Origin: Enterovirga rhinocerotis | GTDB lineage: Bacteria; Pseudomonadota; Alphaproteobacteria; Rhizobiales; Beijerinckiaceae | Assembly (NCBI RefSeq): GCF_004363955.1 | Contig: NZ_SNZR01000011.1 | Span: 1,798,001-1,862,000, forward strand | DNA: 64,000 nucleotides | Direction of reading: 5' to 3' | In this document: positions 44,745 through 55,620 of the stretch, piece after piece | Numbering within the stretch: the stretch's first letter is position 1 | Layout: the number at the start of each line of letters is the position of its first letter | The notes under the pieces: generated by a model | What the model saw: the letters and a program-made list of their open reading frames with translations, nothing else | Database searches by the model: none | What the model was told of the DNA's origin: nothing | Made by a program: the position numbers and the translations under genes

Positions 44745-45266
44745 TCAGCCCGGCTGGGCGAGGCAGTCGCGCTGAGCCTTCGCGGCTTCGGGGAAATCGG
44801 TGAGATCGAAGGTGATCGTTCCGCCCTCGACCTCGAGGGAGGCGGATCGTCCGGCCTCCATGGCCGCGACGGGAGCGGGATCTGAATTCGCGGCGACCGG
44901 CAGCACCAGCGTATCGGGAAGGGCGGAGACGGCCTTGCCGCTCCATTCCGCGCCCCCGGCGATGCTCAGCCGGACATCGTAGGCGGCGCGCGGCGTCCAG
45001 GCCCAGGCCGGGTTCCGGATGCCGAAATAGCCCTCGCCCGATTTCAGGGCCTGGTAGCCGAGCGTGCGCCCGGCCTGTGCCGTCTCGACGGTGCAATAGG
45101 CGCCCATCCGCCCCTTGCCCCATTTCAGCACCCACGACCCGACCTGCCGCTGTTGGACGGGCTGGGCCTCGGCCGGGAGCACGAACGACAGAACGACCGC
45201 CACGGCAATCGCCAGCGCACCAACCCTCCCCGCGGTAGCGGTGGGGAGGTGCCGGCGCAGGGTCAC
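44745..45266 (-). CDS. Exported hypothetical protein inside the gcv operon
   Basis: The 173-residue protein has a signal peptide (hydrophobic [19 protein letters not shown]) and a compact beta-rich body with [20 protein letters not shown] near the start and a C-terminal pair of segments ending CLAQPG. It contains two conserved-looking cysteines that could form a disulfide. Its GTG start overlaps the gcvPA stop by four bases (GTGA), so it is translated with gcvPA, and gcvPB starts 31 bases after it. It has no obvious link to glycine cleavage. Function unknown. Confidence 0.8.
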   Translation of the reverse strand: MTLRRHLPTATAGRVGALAIAVAVVLSFVLPAEAQPVQQRQVGSWVLKWGKGRMGAYCTVETAQAGRTLGYQALKSGEGYFGIRNPAWAWTPRAAYDVRLSIAGGAEWSGKAVSALPDTLVLPVAANSDPAPVAAMEAGRSASLEVEGGTITFDLTDFPEAAKAQRDCLAQPG

Positions 45267-46606
45267 GCCAGCGCTCCCGTCAGCGCCGTCACGAGCGCGG
45301 CGCGGTCCTCGTCGGTGTTGACCTCGGTCGAGGCGACGATGAGGAGGTCGTCGAGGCCTTGCCCCGGATAGAGGCGCGAGGCCGGAACGCCCGCGAGGAT
45401 GCCCTGCCCCGCCAGCGTCTCGACCACGCCCGCGGCGGGTTTCGGCAGGCGCAGCGTGATCTCGTTGAAGAAGGCCTTCGTCATGACCTCGACGCCCGGC
45501 ACGGCGGCGAGCGCATCGGCGAGCTTGATGGCGGCGGCGTGGTTGATCCGGGCGAGGCGGGACAGTCCGGCCTCTCCGAGAAGGCTCATGTGAATCGTGA
45601 AGGCGAGGCAGCAAAGCCCCGAATTCGTGCAGATATTCGATGTCGCCTTGTCGCGGCGGATATGCTGCTCTCGGGTCGAGAGCGTCAGCACGAAGCCGCG
45701 CCGGCCCTCGGCGTCGACGGTCTCACCGCACAACCGGCCGGGCATCTGGCGGATGTATTTCTGGCGCGTCGCGAAAAGCCCGACATAGGGGCCGCCGAAC
45801 GAGAGCGGCACGCCGATCGACTGGCCCTCGCCGACGACGATGTCCGCCCCCTGGGCACCGGGCGATTCGACGAGGCCGAGGGAGACCGCCTCGGTGAAGA
45901 CCGCGATCAGCAGCGCGCCATGCTTCTGCGCCGCCGCCGCGATGGGGCGGAGGTCGCGCAGATTGCCGAAGACGTCGGGGCTCTGGACGACGACGCAGGA
46001 GGTCTCGTCGTCGATCCGGGCGATGATGTCCTCGGAGGCCGTCACGTCCGGCGGCAGCGAGACGACCTCGTCGCCCGCCATCTGCGTCGTGGTGCGCACG
46101 ACCTCCGCGTAATGCGCGTGCAGGCCGCCCGACAGCACGGCCTTGCGCCGGCGCGTCACGCGATGCGCCATCAGGACGGCTTCGGCGGTGCCGGTCGAGC
46201 CGTCATACATGGACGCGTTCGCCACCTCCATGCCGGTGAGAGCCGCGACCTGGGTCTGGAACTCGAACAGATATTGCAGCGTGCCCTGCGCGATCTCGGG
46301 CTGGTAGGGCGTGTAGCTCGTCAGGAACTCCGAGCGCTGGATGACGTGGTCCACGGTCGCGGGGATGTGGTGCTTGTAGGCACCGGCCCCGACGAAGAAG
46401 GGCACCGAGGACGCGGCGACGTTCCGCGCCGCCATGCGGCCGAGGATGCGCTCGACCTCCATCTCGCCCTTCCGCCGGGGCAGGTCGGGCAAGTCGCGAA
46501 GGAGCGCGCCATCCGGCACGTCGGCGAAGAGCGCATCGATCTCGGCGACGCCGATCCGCGCGAGCATCGAGGCCCGATCGGCCTCCGTCAGGGGAAGATA
46601 GCGCAT
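45263..46606 (-). CDS. gcvPA: Glycine dehydrogenase (decarboxylating) subunit 1
   Basis: The 447-residue protein is the other half of the split P-protein and forms a heterotetramer with GcvPB. It starts [19 protein letters not shown]; segments [21 protein letters not shown] and [22 protein letters not shown] are typical. It follows an OsmC gene in the operon and is coupled to the exported-protein gene. Confidence 0.97.
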   Translation of the reverse strand: MRYLPLTEADRASMLARIGVAEIDALFADVPDGALLRDLPDLPRRKGEMEVERILGRMAARNVAASSVPFFVGAGAYKHHIPATVDHVIQRSEFLTSYTPYQPEIAQGTLQYLFEFQTQVAALTGMEVANASMYDGSTGTAEAVLMAHRVTRRRKAVLSGGLHAHYAEVVRTTTQMAGDEVVSLPPDVTASEDIIARIDDETSCVVVQSPDVFGNLRDLRPIAAAAQKHGALLIAVFTEAVSLGLVESPGAQGADIVVGEGQSIGVPLSFGGPYVGLFATRQKYIRQMPGRLCGETVDAEGRRGFVLTLSTREQHIRRDKATSNICTNSGLCCLAFTIHMSLLGEAGLSRLARINHAAAIKLADALAAVPGVEVMTKAFFNEITLRLPKPAAGVVETLAGQGILAGVPASRLYPGQGLDDLLIVASTEVNTDEDRAALVTALTGALA

Positions 46607-46615
46607 GGTTCGGCC

Positions 46616-47092
46616 TCAGAAGGTTCTCGGCTCGATCACGATCTCGGCCCTCACCGAATTCGCGATGTAGCAATGGTCGTGGGCGGCGTGGTGCAGCGCC
46701 TCGATCGCGGGGGCGTCGGGCTGCGACTCGCCGGAAAAGGCGACGGCCGGCGCGAGCGTCACGCGGCTCAGGTGGAGCCGGCCGGATTCGTTCGGGGCCA
46801 TCGTGCCGGACGCGTCGTCGCGATAGCGGTCGACGACGTAGCCGGCCTTGGCCGCGAAGCTCAGGAAGAAGAGCATGTGGCAGCTCGACAGGGCCGCGAC
46901 GAGCGCCTCCTCGGGATCGACGGCATCCTCGCGCGAATACGGCACGCGCACCGAGGAGGGCGCCGACGAGGCCGGCACCGAGACGCCGCCGTCGAAGGTC
47001 CAGAGGTGGCCCCGGCCGTAGCGGTTGTCGGTGAAGGCCTCGCCCTCACCCCGCCGCCATTCGACCGCGGCCGTATAGACATGCTCGACCAA
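46616..47092 (-). CDS. OsmC-family protein
   Basis: The 158-residue protein has the OsmC fold with its two redox cysteines: one in VAALSSCHMLFFLSFAAKAG and the other in HDHCYIANSV. OsmC proteins reduce organic hydroperoxides. It lies between gcvH and gcvPA, with gaps of about 9 bases on both sides, so it belongs to the glycine cleavage transcript. A role in protecting the lipoyl or PLP enzymes from peroxide is possible but unproven. Confidence 0.92.
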   Translation of the reverse strand: MVEHVYTAAVEWRRGEGEAFTDNRYGRGHLWTFDGGVSVPASSAPSSVRVPYSREDAVDPEEALVAALSSCHMLFFLSFAAKAGYVVDRYRDDASGTMAPNESGRLHLSRVTLAPAVAFSGESQPDAPAIEALHHAAHDHCYIANSVRAEIVIEPRTF

Positions 47093-47101
47093 GCGCCCGC
47101 C

Positions 47102-47476
47102 TCAGCTGATCGAGGCGATGAACTCGGCATAGGCCTCCTCGGTCATGAGGCCGTCGAGCTCTGCGGGATCGGTGATCTGGAGCCGGAGGAACCAGCCCTT
47201 CCCGGCCGAATCCTCGTTGACGAGGGCCGGCGCGCCTTCGAGCTCGGAATTGGTGGCGGTGACGGTGCCGGAGACGGGCGCGAAGACCTCGCTCGCCGCC
47301 TTCACGCTCTCGACCACCGCCGCCTCGTCGCCCTTGTTCAGGACGCGGCCGATCGCGGGCAGCTCGACATAGACGACGTCGCCGAGCTGGGCCTGGGCGT
47401 AATCGGAGATGCCGACCGTGCCGGTATCGCCCTCGACGCGGATGTACTCGTGGTCCTTGGTGTAGCGGACGGTCAT
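47102..47476 (-). CDS. gcvH: Glycine cleavage system H protein
   Basis: The 124-residue lipoyl carrier of glycine cleavage. It starts MTVRYTKDHEYIRVEGDTGT. The lipoyl lysine lies in VVESVKAASEVFAPVSG. YAQAQLGDVVYVELP is the hallmark before the lipoyl loop. It follows gcvT by 37 bases. Confidence 0.97.
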   Translation of the reverse strand: MTVRYTKDHEYIRVEGDTGTVGISDYAQAQLGDVVYVELPAIGRVLNKGDEAAVVESVKAASEVFAPVSGTVTATNSELEGAPALVNEDSAGKGWFLRLQITDPAELDGLMTEEAYAEFIASIS

Positions 47477-47513
47477 GGAAAGCTCCTGTGGCGGCGGCTG
47501 AGGGCGGGAGCCG

Positions 47514-48653
47514 TCAGCGTTTGTAGCGATGGGGCGTGAAGGGCATCGGCACGACCGTGCCGGCAATGGTGCGGCCGCGCAGGCTGACGCCGAGCGCCGT
47601 GCCGGGGGCAGCGAAGTCGGAGACGACGTAGCCCATCGCGATGGGTGCGCCGACCGTCGGCGCGAAGCCGCCCGAGGTCACCTTGCCGATGAGCTCGCCG
47701 GCCGAATCGACGATCTCGGCATGCTCGCGGGCCGGGGCCCTGCCCTCGATGCGCAGACCGACGCGGCGACGGATCGGACCCTCCGCGAGCTCGCCTGCGA
47801 TGCGGAGCTGGCCCGGGAAGCCGCCCTCGATCCGGCGCCGCTTCTGGATCGACCAGGCGAGGCCGGCCTCGATCGGCGAGGTCTCCTGATTGATGTCGTG
47901 CCCGTAGAGCGGCAGGCCGGCCTCGAGCCGGAGCGAATCGCGCGCGCCGAGCCCGACCGGCTTGACGCGTTCGTCCGCTGTGAGCTTCGCCCAGAGATCC
48001 GCGGCGGCCGAGGCGGGGACGGAGATCTCGTAGCCGTCCTCGCCCGTATAGCCGGAGCGGCTCGTATGGGTCGCGATGCCGCCGATCTCGAGAGGACGCA
48101 CCGACATGAAGGTCATCGCCGCGCAATCCGGGGCGAGGCCGGAGAGGACCGCCACGGCGTCTGGCCCCTGAAGGGCCAGCAGCGCGTGATCGTCCATGCG
48201 CCGAAGCTCGATCCCCTCGGGCAGCGACGCCTCGATGAGGCGGTAATCGGCCTCCTTCGTGCCGGCATTGACGACGAGCAGGATCTCGCCGCCCCGCGCC
48301 GGATCGGACGGCCGCACGACCATGAGGTCGTCCACGATGCCGCCTTCCTCGTTGAGGAGCTGCGTGTAGCGCTGCTGGCCGGGCTTCAGCCCGAGGATGT
48401 CGGCCGGAACCAGCGCCTCGAGCGCACGGGCGGTCGTCTCGAAATCGGGACCGGCGAGGACGCATTGCCCCATATGCGAGACGTCGAAGAGACCCGCATG
48501 CTCGCGGGTCCAGGCATGCTCCGCCAGGATGCCGGTCGGATACTGGACCGGCATGGCATAGCCGGCGAAGGGCACCATCCGCGCGCCCAGGGACTGGTGC
48601 AGGGACGCGAGCGGCGTCTCCAGCAGGGGTCCGTCGTGATGATCGTCGGCCAT
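47514..48653 (-). CDS. gcvT: Aminomethyltransferase (T protein)
   Basis: The 379-residue tetrahydrofolate-dependent enzyme releases ammonia and makes methylene-THF. Segments AGLFDVSHMGQCVLAG, YTQLLNEEGGIVDDLMV and SRSGYTGEDGYEISVPA are typical. It is the first gene of the operon gcvT-gcvH-osmC-gcvPA-exported protein-gcvPB, controlled by the glycine riboswitch upstream. Confidence 0.97.
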   Translation of the reverse strand: MADDHHDGPLLETPLASLHQSLGARMVPFAGYAMPVQYPTGILAEHAWTREHAGLFDVSHMGQCVLAGPDFETTARALEALVPADILGLKPGQQRYTQLLNEEGGIVDDLMVVRPSDPARGGEILLVVNAGTKEADYRLIEASLPEGIELRRMDDHALLALQGPDAVAVLSGLAPDCAAMTFMSVRPLEIGGIATHTSRSGYTGEDGYEISVPASAAADLWAKLTADERVKPVGLGARDSLRLEAGLPLYGHDINQETSPIEAGLAWSIQKRRRIEGGFPGQLRIAGELAEGPIRRRVGLRIEGRAPAREHAEIVDSAGELIGKVTSGGFAPTVGAPIAMGYVVSDFAAPGTALGVSLRGRTIAGTVVPMPFTPHRYKR

Positions 48654-48721
48654 GCGCTCTCCGGAACAGGATGTCGCGACGAGGCTGCGGCCGCGATCGC
48701 TCGCAGCCCTGCACCGTCACG

Positions 48722-48929
48722 CCCCCTCTGTCCCGGGACCTGAGAGATTTCCCCGCGGCACGTGCCGCGAGTTACCCCCGTCGGTGGATGACGCCCTCCG
48801 AGATCCGGGGGTCGCCATCGCTTTCCAGAGTGCCAGCTCCTCGCGGTCCTGATGCCTGAGCGTTTCCGGGGCGGTTGCGCCTTCGGCGTCGACGAAGGCG
48901 AGCCTTCGGCCGAACTCTCCCGCGAGGAT
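48722..48929 (-). ncRNA. Tandem glycine riboswitch
   Basis: Two aptamers lie end to end on the minus strand. The first has the CGGAAACGCTCAGGCA...AGGACCGC core (plus coordinates 48847-48875) and the second GGGGAAATCTCTCAGGT...CCCGGGACAGA (48727-48760). They are joined by a short linker with CACTCTGGAAAG. It ends about 70 bases before gcvT. When glycine is abundant it should turn the cleavage operon on. Confidence 0.93.
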
Positions 48930-49068
48930 CGACGGCCCGTCAGTCTTAGGGAGGCACGGCACGACCTGTCAACGCGTCCCGACCTCGCCCCAGACGCTCG
49001 CCTCCATTCCGCCTCCGCACGGTGCGATCGGGCACGGACGCGTCCGCGAGGGCATGGAACGAGGCACC

Positions 49069-49764
49069 ATGATCGATCGAAGACGGGCTCTCCTGATCGC
49101 CGCCGCAGCGGCCGTGCCGGCGTCGGTGCGTGCCGCGAGCACCGCGGGATCGGCGGCCAATCAGTGGTTCGCGGTCCGCGGCGACGAGGGCCAGCCCGTG
49201 CCGAACACCCGGGCACCGACAGAGCTCGTCGAGGATGTCGAGGACCTGCCGGGCGCCATCTGGGCCGGGCCGAAGGGCGCGGCGGTGCAGCTCGTGGAGT
49301 TCTACGACTACAATTGCCCCTGGTGCCGGGCGGCGGACGATGCCCGCGACGCTCTGCAGCGCACACGCGGCGACCTGCGGGTCGGGCTCGTCGGCAACCC
49401 CATCCTGTCGCCCGCCTCCGCACAGGCGACGAAGGTCGATCTCGCCGTGCTCAAGCGCCATGGCGCCGCCGCGTCCTACGCGCTCCACAAGAGATTGTTC
49501 GCCCTCAAGGGCCGGATCGACGGGCCGCGTGCCCTCGAGACCGCGGCGGAACTCGGCCACGACCGCGCCGAGATCGAGCGCATCGCCGATTCGGACGAGA
49601 TCGGCACCATGCTGCGCCGTCAGATGAGCCTCGCCGCCTCGCTCGGCATCAGCGCGACGCCGTCCTATGTCGTCGGCGGCGCCGTCGTCCTCGGCTATCC
49701 GGGACCGAAGAGCCTGGCACGGATGGTCGCGGATGCGGCGACCTGCGGCACGATCGCCTGCTGA
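49069..49764 (+). CDS. DsbA-family thiol:disulfide oxidoreductase, exported
   Basis: The 231-residue protein has a signal peptide (RRRALLIAAAAAVPASVRA), the active-site motif CPWC in YDYNCPWCRAADDA, and the cis-proline segment SATPSYVV. The domain with its helical insertion fits DsbA-like proteins of the BdbD/DsbG group. It acts in the periplasm on disulfides of exported proteins. The ATG at 49069 is preferred; an ATG at 49054 is an alternative. It is divergent from the glycine riboswitch. Confidence 0.9.
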   Translation: MIDRRRALLIAAAAAVPASVRAASTAGSAANQWFAVRGDEGQPVPNTRAPTELVEDVEDLPGAIWAGPKGAAVQLVEFYDYNCPWCRAADDARDALQRTRGDLRVGLVGNPILSPASAQATKVDLAVLKRHGAAASYALHKRLFALKGRIDGPRALETAAELGHDRAEIERIADSDEIGTMLRRQMSLAASLGISATPSYVVGGAVVLGYPGPKSLARMVADAATCGTIAC

Positions 49765-49782
49765 TCGCCAGGATCGGGACGG

Positions 49783-50340
49783 TCAGCGGCGGCGAGCGCC
49801 GCCCCCACCGCCGAGACCGACCTCGATATCGAATTCTCCGGTCCGAGGCGGGACCACGAGCCCGCCCTCGACCACCTGGAACATCGCCTGGGCCTGACCG
49901 GCCGGGATCACCACGGACGCGTTCTGCACGCGCGTCGCGACCACCGAGTCGCCCCTGACGATTCGGAACGTCACGGGCACGCTGAAGCGGCCGGAGCCGC
50001 CGCTCGGCCCCAGCAGTGCGAGCCCCTCCACCCCGACCCGGACCAGAATCGAACGGTCGTCACGCTCGAGGCATTCGCGGGCGATGTTCGAGATCGAGAC
50101 CTGCGAGCCGCCATGGCTGATGGACGAGCGGCCGTCCGAGACGAGCACCTGGGGGCAGTACGACGAGGGGACCGGCCCCTCGCCCGATGCCGGCTGGGTC
50201 GCGGCGGAGCCGGCACCGGTCAGGCCACCGAGAGCCGAACCCGCGCCCTCCACGACGCCGCAGGCGCCGGCGGCAAGGGCGAGGACGACCGCACCCGCGA
50301 GATTCCTGGAGGGGGCGAGGAAAGCAACAACCGGACGCAT
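49783..50340 (-). CDS. Putative lipoprotein, hypothetical
   Basis: The 185-residue protein has a lipobox (ALAAGAC) and a body with SHGGSQVSISNIARECLERDDRS, VRVGVEGLALLGPSGG and FRIVRGDSVV. It is predicted to be beta-rich and resembles hypothetical lipoproteins of Hyphomicrobiales. GAGGTGAGA precedes the ATG at 50340. It follows the IalB-family gene by about 10 bases, so they are co-transcribed. Function unknown. Confidence 0.8.
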   Translation of the reverse strand: MRPVVAFLAPSRNLAGAVVLALAAGACGVVEGAGSALGGLTGAGSAATQPASGEGPVPSSYCPQVLVSDGRSSISHGGSQVSISNIARECLERDDRSILVRVGVEGLALLGPSGGSGRFSVPVTFRIVRGDSVVATRVQNASVVIPAGQAQAMFQVVEGGLVVPPRTGEFDIEVGLGGGGGARRR

Positions 50341-50350
50341 CTGTCTCACC

Positions 50351-50902
50351 TCACGGAAGCGCATCGTAGCCGGGTCCGAACCCTTCGAGGGAGACGGGAA
50401 TGCCGATTCCCTCCTCGGGGGTCTGATAGACGATGAAGGTCGCCTGCTTGCCGGCCTTGAGCTGCGTGACCAGGTTGTCGTCCATCGCCACCTCGGCGAC
50501 GCAGCCCGTGGTCAGGCAGCGCACGAAGCCCGAGCGGCCGACATCGGCCGAATCGATCTTGAGGCCGAGCCCCGCAGGAAGAAGGACGCCCAGAGGCGCC
50601 ACCGCCCGAAGGAGGCGGCCCTTGCCGTCGGCCGTCTTCAACACGATCACCAGCAGCGTCACGTTGGGCCGGTCATCGGCCGCGACGTTCTGCACCAGCG
50701 CGCATTGCTCGCTCTGGGCACCGGCGGGCGTCTCGCAGCGCAGCTGCCAGTCACCAAAGGTGTTCTTGACCACGCCCTGCGCCCGGGCCGCGTGCGATCC
50801 GGCGGCGATCCCGCCGAAGGCCAGTGCCGTTGCGCAGACGACCGCAGCAGCCGTCCGCCGAAGACCGGAATTCCGGCGTCGTCCACGTTCTGAAATCATC
50901 AC
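50351..50902 (-). CDS. Invasion-associated locus B (IalB) family protein
   Basis: The 183-residue exported protein has a signal peptide (AVVCATALAFGGIAAGSHAARA) and an IalB domain: FGDWQLRCETPAGAQSEQCALVQ, with two cysteines, and GFVRCLTTGCVAEVAMDDNL with two more. IalB was named for Bartonella invasion of red cells, but the family is widespread in non-pathogenic alphaproteobacteria and its role is unclear. It is probably in one unit with the lipoprotein. Confidence 0.92.
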   Translation of the reverse strand: MMISERGRRRNSGLRRTAAAVVCATALAFGGIAAGSHAARAQGVVKNTFGDWQLRCETPAGAQSEQCALVQNVAADDRPNVTLLVIVLKTADGKGRLLRAVAPLGVLLPAGLGLKIDSADVGRSGFVRCLTTGCVAEVAMDDNLVTQLKAGKQATFIVYQTPEEGIGIPVSLEGFGPGYDALP

Positions 50903-51151
50903 CTCTCCCGTCCTGAACGACGGTTGGCCGAGGGCCGCGACCGACCACGCACCATCCGGAGTGTCAAGCGAGCCACCGACGGCAAGCAGCGCAAATGACG
51001 CATAATCACCCGAACGCGGCGCGATTGCGTCCCGTCCGACGTTGTGGTCTTAGGACATTCTAACCTAGAGACGCCGCATGTCGGCCTCTCCCCCCCTTCG
51101 CGCATCGCGAATGGGACGGAATCGGGGCCGGATGTCGAGAGGGTGCTGGTG

Positions 51152-52015
51152 GTGAACGTGTCTGCGCGGGCGATGGCGATCCGGCTCTGTGCCGTCGGTT
51201 TGGTGATATGGGCGGGAGCGGCCGCCGCGGCCGGAACGGGGGCACCCGAGCCCTGGCAGATCGCGATGCAGACCCCCGTGACCGAGGTCGCTCGCGACAT
51301 CCATTGGTTCCACACCCTTCTGATGTGGATCATCACGATCATCACGGTCTTCGTGGCCGGGCTCCTCGGCTATTGCATCTGGCGCTTCAACGAGAAGACC
51401 AATCCGACGCCCTCGAAGACGTCTCACAACACCACGATCGAGGTCCTCTGGACCGTCGTGCCGGTCCTGATCCTGGTGATGATCGCGGTCCCCTCCTTCC
51501 GGCTCCTGCGCAAGCAGCTGATCATTCCGCCGGCCGACATCACCATCAAGACGACCGGCCATTCCTGGTACTGGGAATACGAGTATGCCGGCGACAAGGA
51601 CGGCAAGGGCGGCTTCAAGTTCGATGCCAACCTCGTCGAGGAGAAGGATCTGAAGCCCGGCCAGCTCAGGCTGCTCGCGACCGACAACGACGTCGTCGTC
51701 CCCGTGAACAAGATTGTGCGTCTCCAGGTGACAGCCGCCGACGTCATCCACGCCTTCGCCGTGCCGTCCTTCGGCATCAAGATCGACGCGATGCCGGGCC
51801 GCATGAACGAAACCTGGTTCAAGGCCGAGCGCGAGGGCGTCTACCACGGACAGTGCTCCGAGCTCTGCGGGCAGAGGCACGCCTACATGCCCATCACCGT
51901 CAAGGTCGTCAGCGAAGCCGCCTACGCCGCGTGGCTCGCCGAAGCCCAGAAGAAATTCGCGTCGACCGACGCGCCGGCCGGGGCCAGCCGCCTCGCCGAC
52001 GCAGCGGTCCGATAA
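51152..52015 (+). CDS. coxB: Cytochrome c oxidase subunit II
   Basis: The 287-residue protein has a signal peptide-like start, two membrane helices (IHWFHTLLMWIITIITVF and VLWTVVPVLILVMIAV) and a periplasmic CuA domain. The copper ligands are in GQCSELCGQRHAYMPI (two Cys, one His, one Met) and the earlier His. It passes electrons from cytochrome c to subunit I. The GTG at 51152 is preferred because GAGAGGG lies before it; a nearby GTG (51149) and an ATG at 51173 are also possible. Confidence 0.95.
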   Translation: MNVSARAMAIRLCAVGLVIWAGAAAAAGTGAPEPWQIAMQTPVTEVARDIHWFHTLLMWIITIITVFVAGLLGYCIWRFNEKTNPTPSKTSHNTTIEVLWTVVPVLILVMIAVPSFRLLRKQLIIPPADITIKTTGHSWYWEYEYAGDKDGKGGFKFDANLVEEKDLKPGQLRLLATDNDVVVPVNKIVRLQVTAADVIHAFAVPSFGIKIDAMPGRMNETWFKAEREGVYHGQCSELCGQRHAYMPITVKVVSEAAYAAWLAEAQKKFASTDAPAGASRLADAAVR

Positions 52016-53680
<1,665 letters not shown>

Positions 53681-53685
53681 CCAAA

Positions 53686-53709
53686 GGAGGGCGGCCCGAG
53701 CCGCCCTCC
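53686..53709 (+). other. Hairpin between coxA and ctaB
   Basis: GGAGGGCGGC and GCCGCCCTCC form a perfect 10-bp stem around CCGA. It is not followed by a T-tract. It is probably a partial terminator or a 3'-end stabiliser that raises coxA relative to ctaB. Confidence 0.6.
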
Positions 53710-53762
53710 TCCTCGAGAGCCCCCTGCGGCGAGACCGCCCGTTGGATTGACGCGTAACCGAG

Positions 53763-54737
53763 ATGCCCCTCACCGCCGACCTCACCGCCGGAGCCGCGCC
53801 ACGCGCCACGCTCGCGGCCGGACCGGCCCGCCCCTCGACCGGCGAGGTGCGCGATTACGTCGAGCTGCTGAAGCCGCGGGTGATGTCGCTCGTCGTCTTC
53901 ACCGCGCTCGTCGGCATGCTCGTCACGCCCTCGGGGACGCATCCGGTCATCGCGGCCTCGTCGCTGCTCATGATCGCGATCGGCGCCGGCGCCTCCGGCT
54001 GCCTCAACATGTGGTGGGACGCCGATATCGACGCGGTCATGACCCGGACGGTCGGACGGCCGATCCCGGCGGGCAAGATCCGCGCTGAGGAGGCCCTCGC
54101 CTTCGGCCTGTTCCTGTCCTGTGCGTCGGTGCTGCTGCTCGGCATCATCGCGAACTGGCTCGCCGCCGGCCTCCTCGCCTTCACGATCGTCTTCTACGTC
54201 GTCGTCTATTCGATGGGTCTGAAGCGCGCGACGCCGCAGAACATCGTGATCGGCGGCGCCGCCGGCGCCCTCCCCCCGGTCGTCGGACAGGCGGCCGTAA
54301 CGGGCACGGTCCACCTCGATTCCCTCGTCCTCTTCGCCATCATCTTCATGTGGACGCCGCCCCATTTCTGGGCGCTCGCGCTCGTGAAGGCGGGGGATTA
54401 CCGGCAGGCCGGCGTGCCGATGCTGCCGAACGTCGCCGGACCGGACGCGACGCGTCTGCAGATCCTGCTCTACACCCTGGTCCTCGTCCCGCTCGGCCTC
54501 GTTCCGACCTGGCTGGGTTTCGGCGGCCTCGCCTACACGGTCGTCGCCACGCTCGGCGGGCTCGCGATGATCGCGCTGGCGGTCAAGGTGTACCGGCGCC
54601 GAGCGGGCCGCGAGGCCGACCGCGCCGCGATGGAGCTGTTCGCGTTCTCGATCCTCTACCTGTTCCTCCTGTTCGCCGCGCTGCTTGCCGAGCACGGTCT
54701 CGGATTGTGGCGGAACGTGCCGGGATTGAGCCTATGA
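53763..54737 (+). CDS. ctaB: Protoheme IX farnesyltransferase (heme O synthase)
   Basis: The 324-residue UbiA-type membrane enzyme attaches a farnesyl group to heme b, the first step in making heme a. Segments [22 protein letters not shown] (the first Asp-rich motif) and [21 protein letters not shown] are typical. Its stop overlaps the coxF start (ATGA). Confidence 0.96.
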   Translation: MPLTADLTAGAAPRATLAAGPARPSTGEVRDYVELLKPRVMSLVVFTALVGMLVTPSGTHPVIAASSLLMIAIGAGASGCLNMWWDADIDAVMTRTVGRPIPAGKIRAEEALAFGLFLSCASVLLLGIIANWLAAGLLAFTIVFYVVVYSMGLKRATPQNIVIGGAAGALPPVVGQAAVTGTVHLDSLVLFAIIFMWTPPHFWALALVKAGDYRQAGVPMLPNVAGPDATRLQILLYTLVLVPLGLVPTWLGFGGLAYTVVATLGGLAMIALAVKVYRRRAGREADRAAMELFAFSILYLFLLFAALLAEHGLGLWRNVPGLSL

Positions 54738-54898
54738 CCCTCGAAGAACCCGAACGTCACAAGCTCTCCCCCGAGGAAGTCCGTCGCCGCCGCACGCGCT
54801 CGATCGCGATCGCCCTGGCGCTCGGCTTCATGGTGCTGCTGTTCTATGCGGTCACGATAGCCAAGCTCGGTCCGCAGGTCCTGAACAGGCCGCTCTGA
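54734..54898 (+). CDS. coxF: CoxF, small cytochrome c oxidase accessory protein
   Basis: The 54-residue protein has a basic N-terminus ([10 protein letters not shown]) and one membrane helix ([23 protein letters not shown]). Its ATG overlaps the ctaB stop, and its TGA overlaps the ctaG ATG by one base. This position and form match the small CoxF proteins of rhizobial cox operons. It is easy to miss because of its size. Confidence 0.85.
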   Translation: MTLEEPERHKLSPEEVRRRRTRSIAIALALGFMVLLFYAVTIAKLGPQVLNRPL

Positions 54899-55491
54899 TG
54901 TCGGCACCGCTTCCCACCCATATCGGCAATGCCCGGGCTCGTCGCACGACGCTGATCGTCTGCGCCGGCTTCGCCCTGTTCATGCTGGGCGCCGCCTTCG
55001 CGGCCGTGCCGCTGTACACGATGTTCTGCAAGCTCACGGGCTTCGACGGAACGCCGATGGTCCGCTCGACTCCGGCCTCCGAAACGCTGGAGCGGACCGT
55101 GACGATCCGCTTCGACACGAATGTCGCACCGGGGATCGACTGGAGCTTCACGCCCGAACGCCGCGAGATCACGGCGCGGATCGGCGAGACGCAGACGCTG
55201 TTCTTCCGGGTGAAGAACGAGGGCAGCCGCTCCGCGACGGGCGTCGCGACCTACAATGTCCAGCCCGACCAGGCCGGTGCCTTCTTCGTCAAGATGAAGT
55301 GCTTCTGCTTCGACGATCAGAGGCTCGCCCCGGGCGAGACGATGGATTTCCCCGTCGTGTTCTACGTCGACCCGGCCCTCGCCAAGGATCGCAACTTCGA
55401 CGGGCTGGGCTCGATCACGCTGTCCTACACCTATTTCGCCTCGCGCAACGGCAAGCCGCTGGCTGCCGCGGAGAGCAAGCCGAATCTGTGA
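54898..55491 (+). CDS. ctaG: Cytochrome c oxidase assembly protein CtaG (Cox11)
   Basis: The 197-residue protein has one N-terminal membrane helix and a periplasmic copper-binding domain: MFCKLTGFDGTP and the CFCFDDQRLAPGE segment with two cysteines. It delivers copper to the CuB site of subunit I. It is coupled to coxF. Confidence 0.96.
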   Translation: MSAPLPTHIGNARARRTTLIVCAGFALFMLGAAFAAVPLYTMFCKLTGFDGTPMVRSTPASETLERTVTIRFDTNVAPGIDWSFTPERREITARIGETQTLFFRVKNEGSRSATGVATYNVQPDQAGAFFVKMKCFCFDDQRLAPGETMDFPVVFYVDPALAKDRNFDGLGSITLSYTYFASRNGKPLAAAESKPNL

Positions 55492-55503
55492 GGACAGGGC
55501 TTT

Positions 55504-55525
55504 GCTCCGGCCGCGAGGCCGGAGC
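55504..55525 (+). other. Hairpin between ctaG and coxC
   Basis: GCTCCGGCC and GGCCGGAGC form a perfect 9-bp stem around a GCGA tetraloop in the 130-base gap. It has no T-tract and is probably an RNA stability element. Confidence 0.6.
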
Positions 55526-55620
55526 CGGATGACAAACGCCCCGGCGAAGTCGTAAGCCGGGGATCAGGGACGAGTGAGACGGCGCCCCCGGGCCGGGCGC
55601 CGCGGCGGAGAGACGGGATC

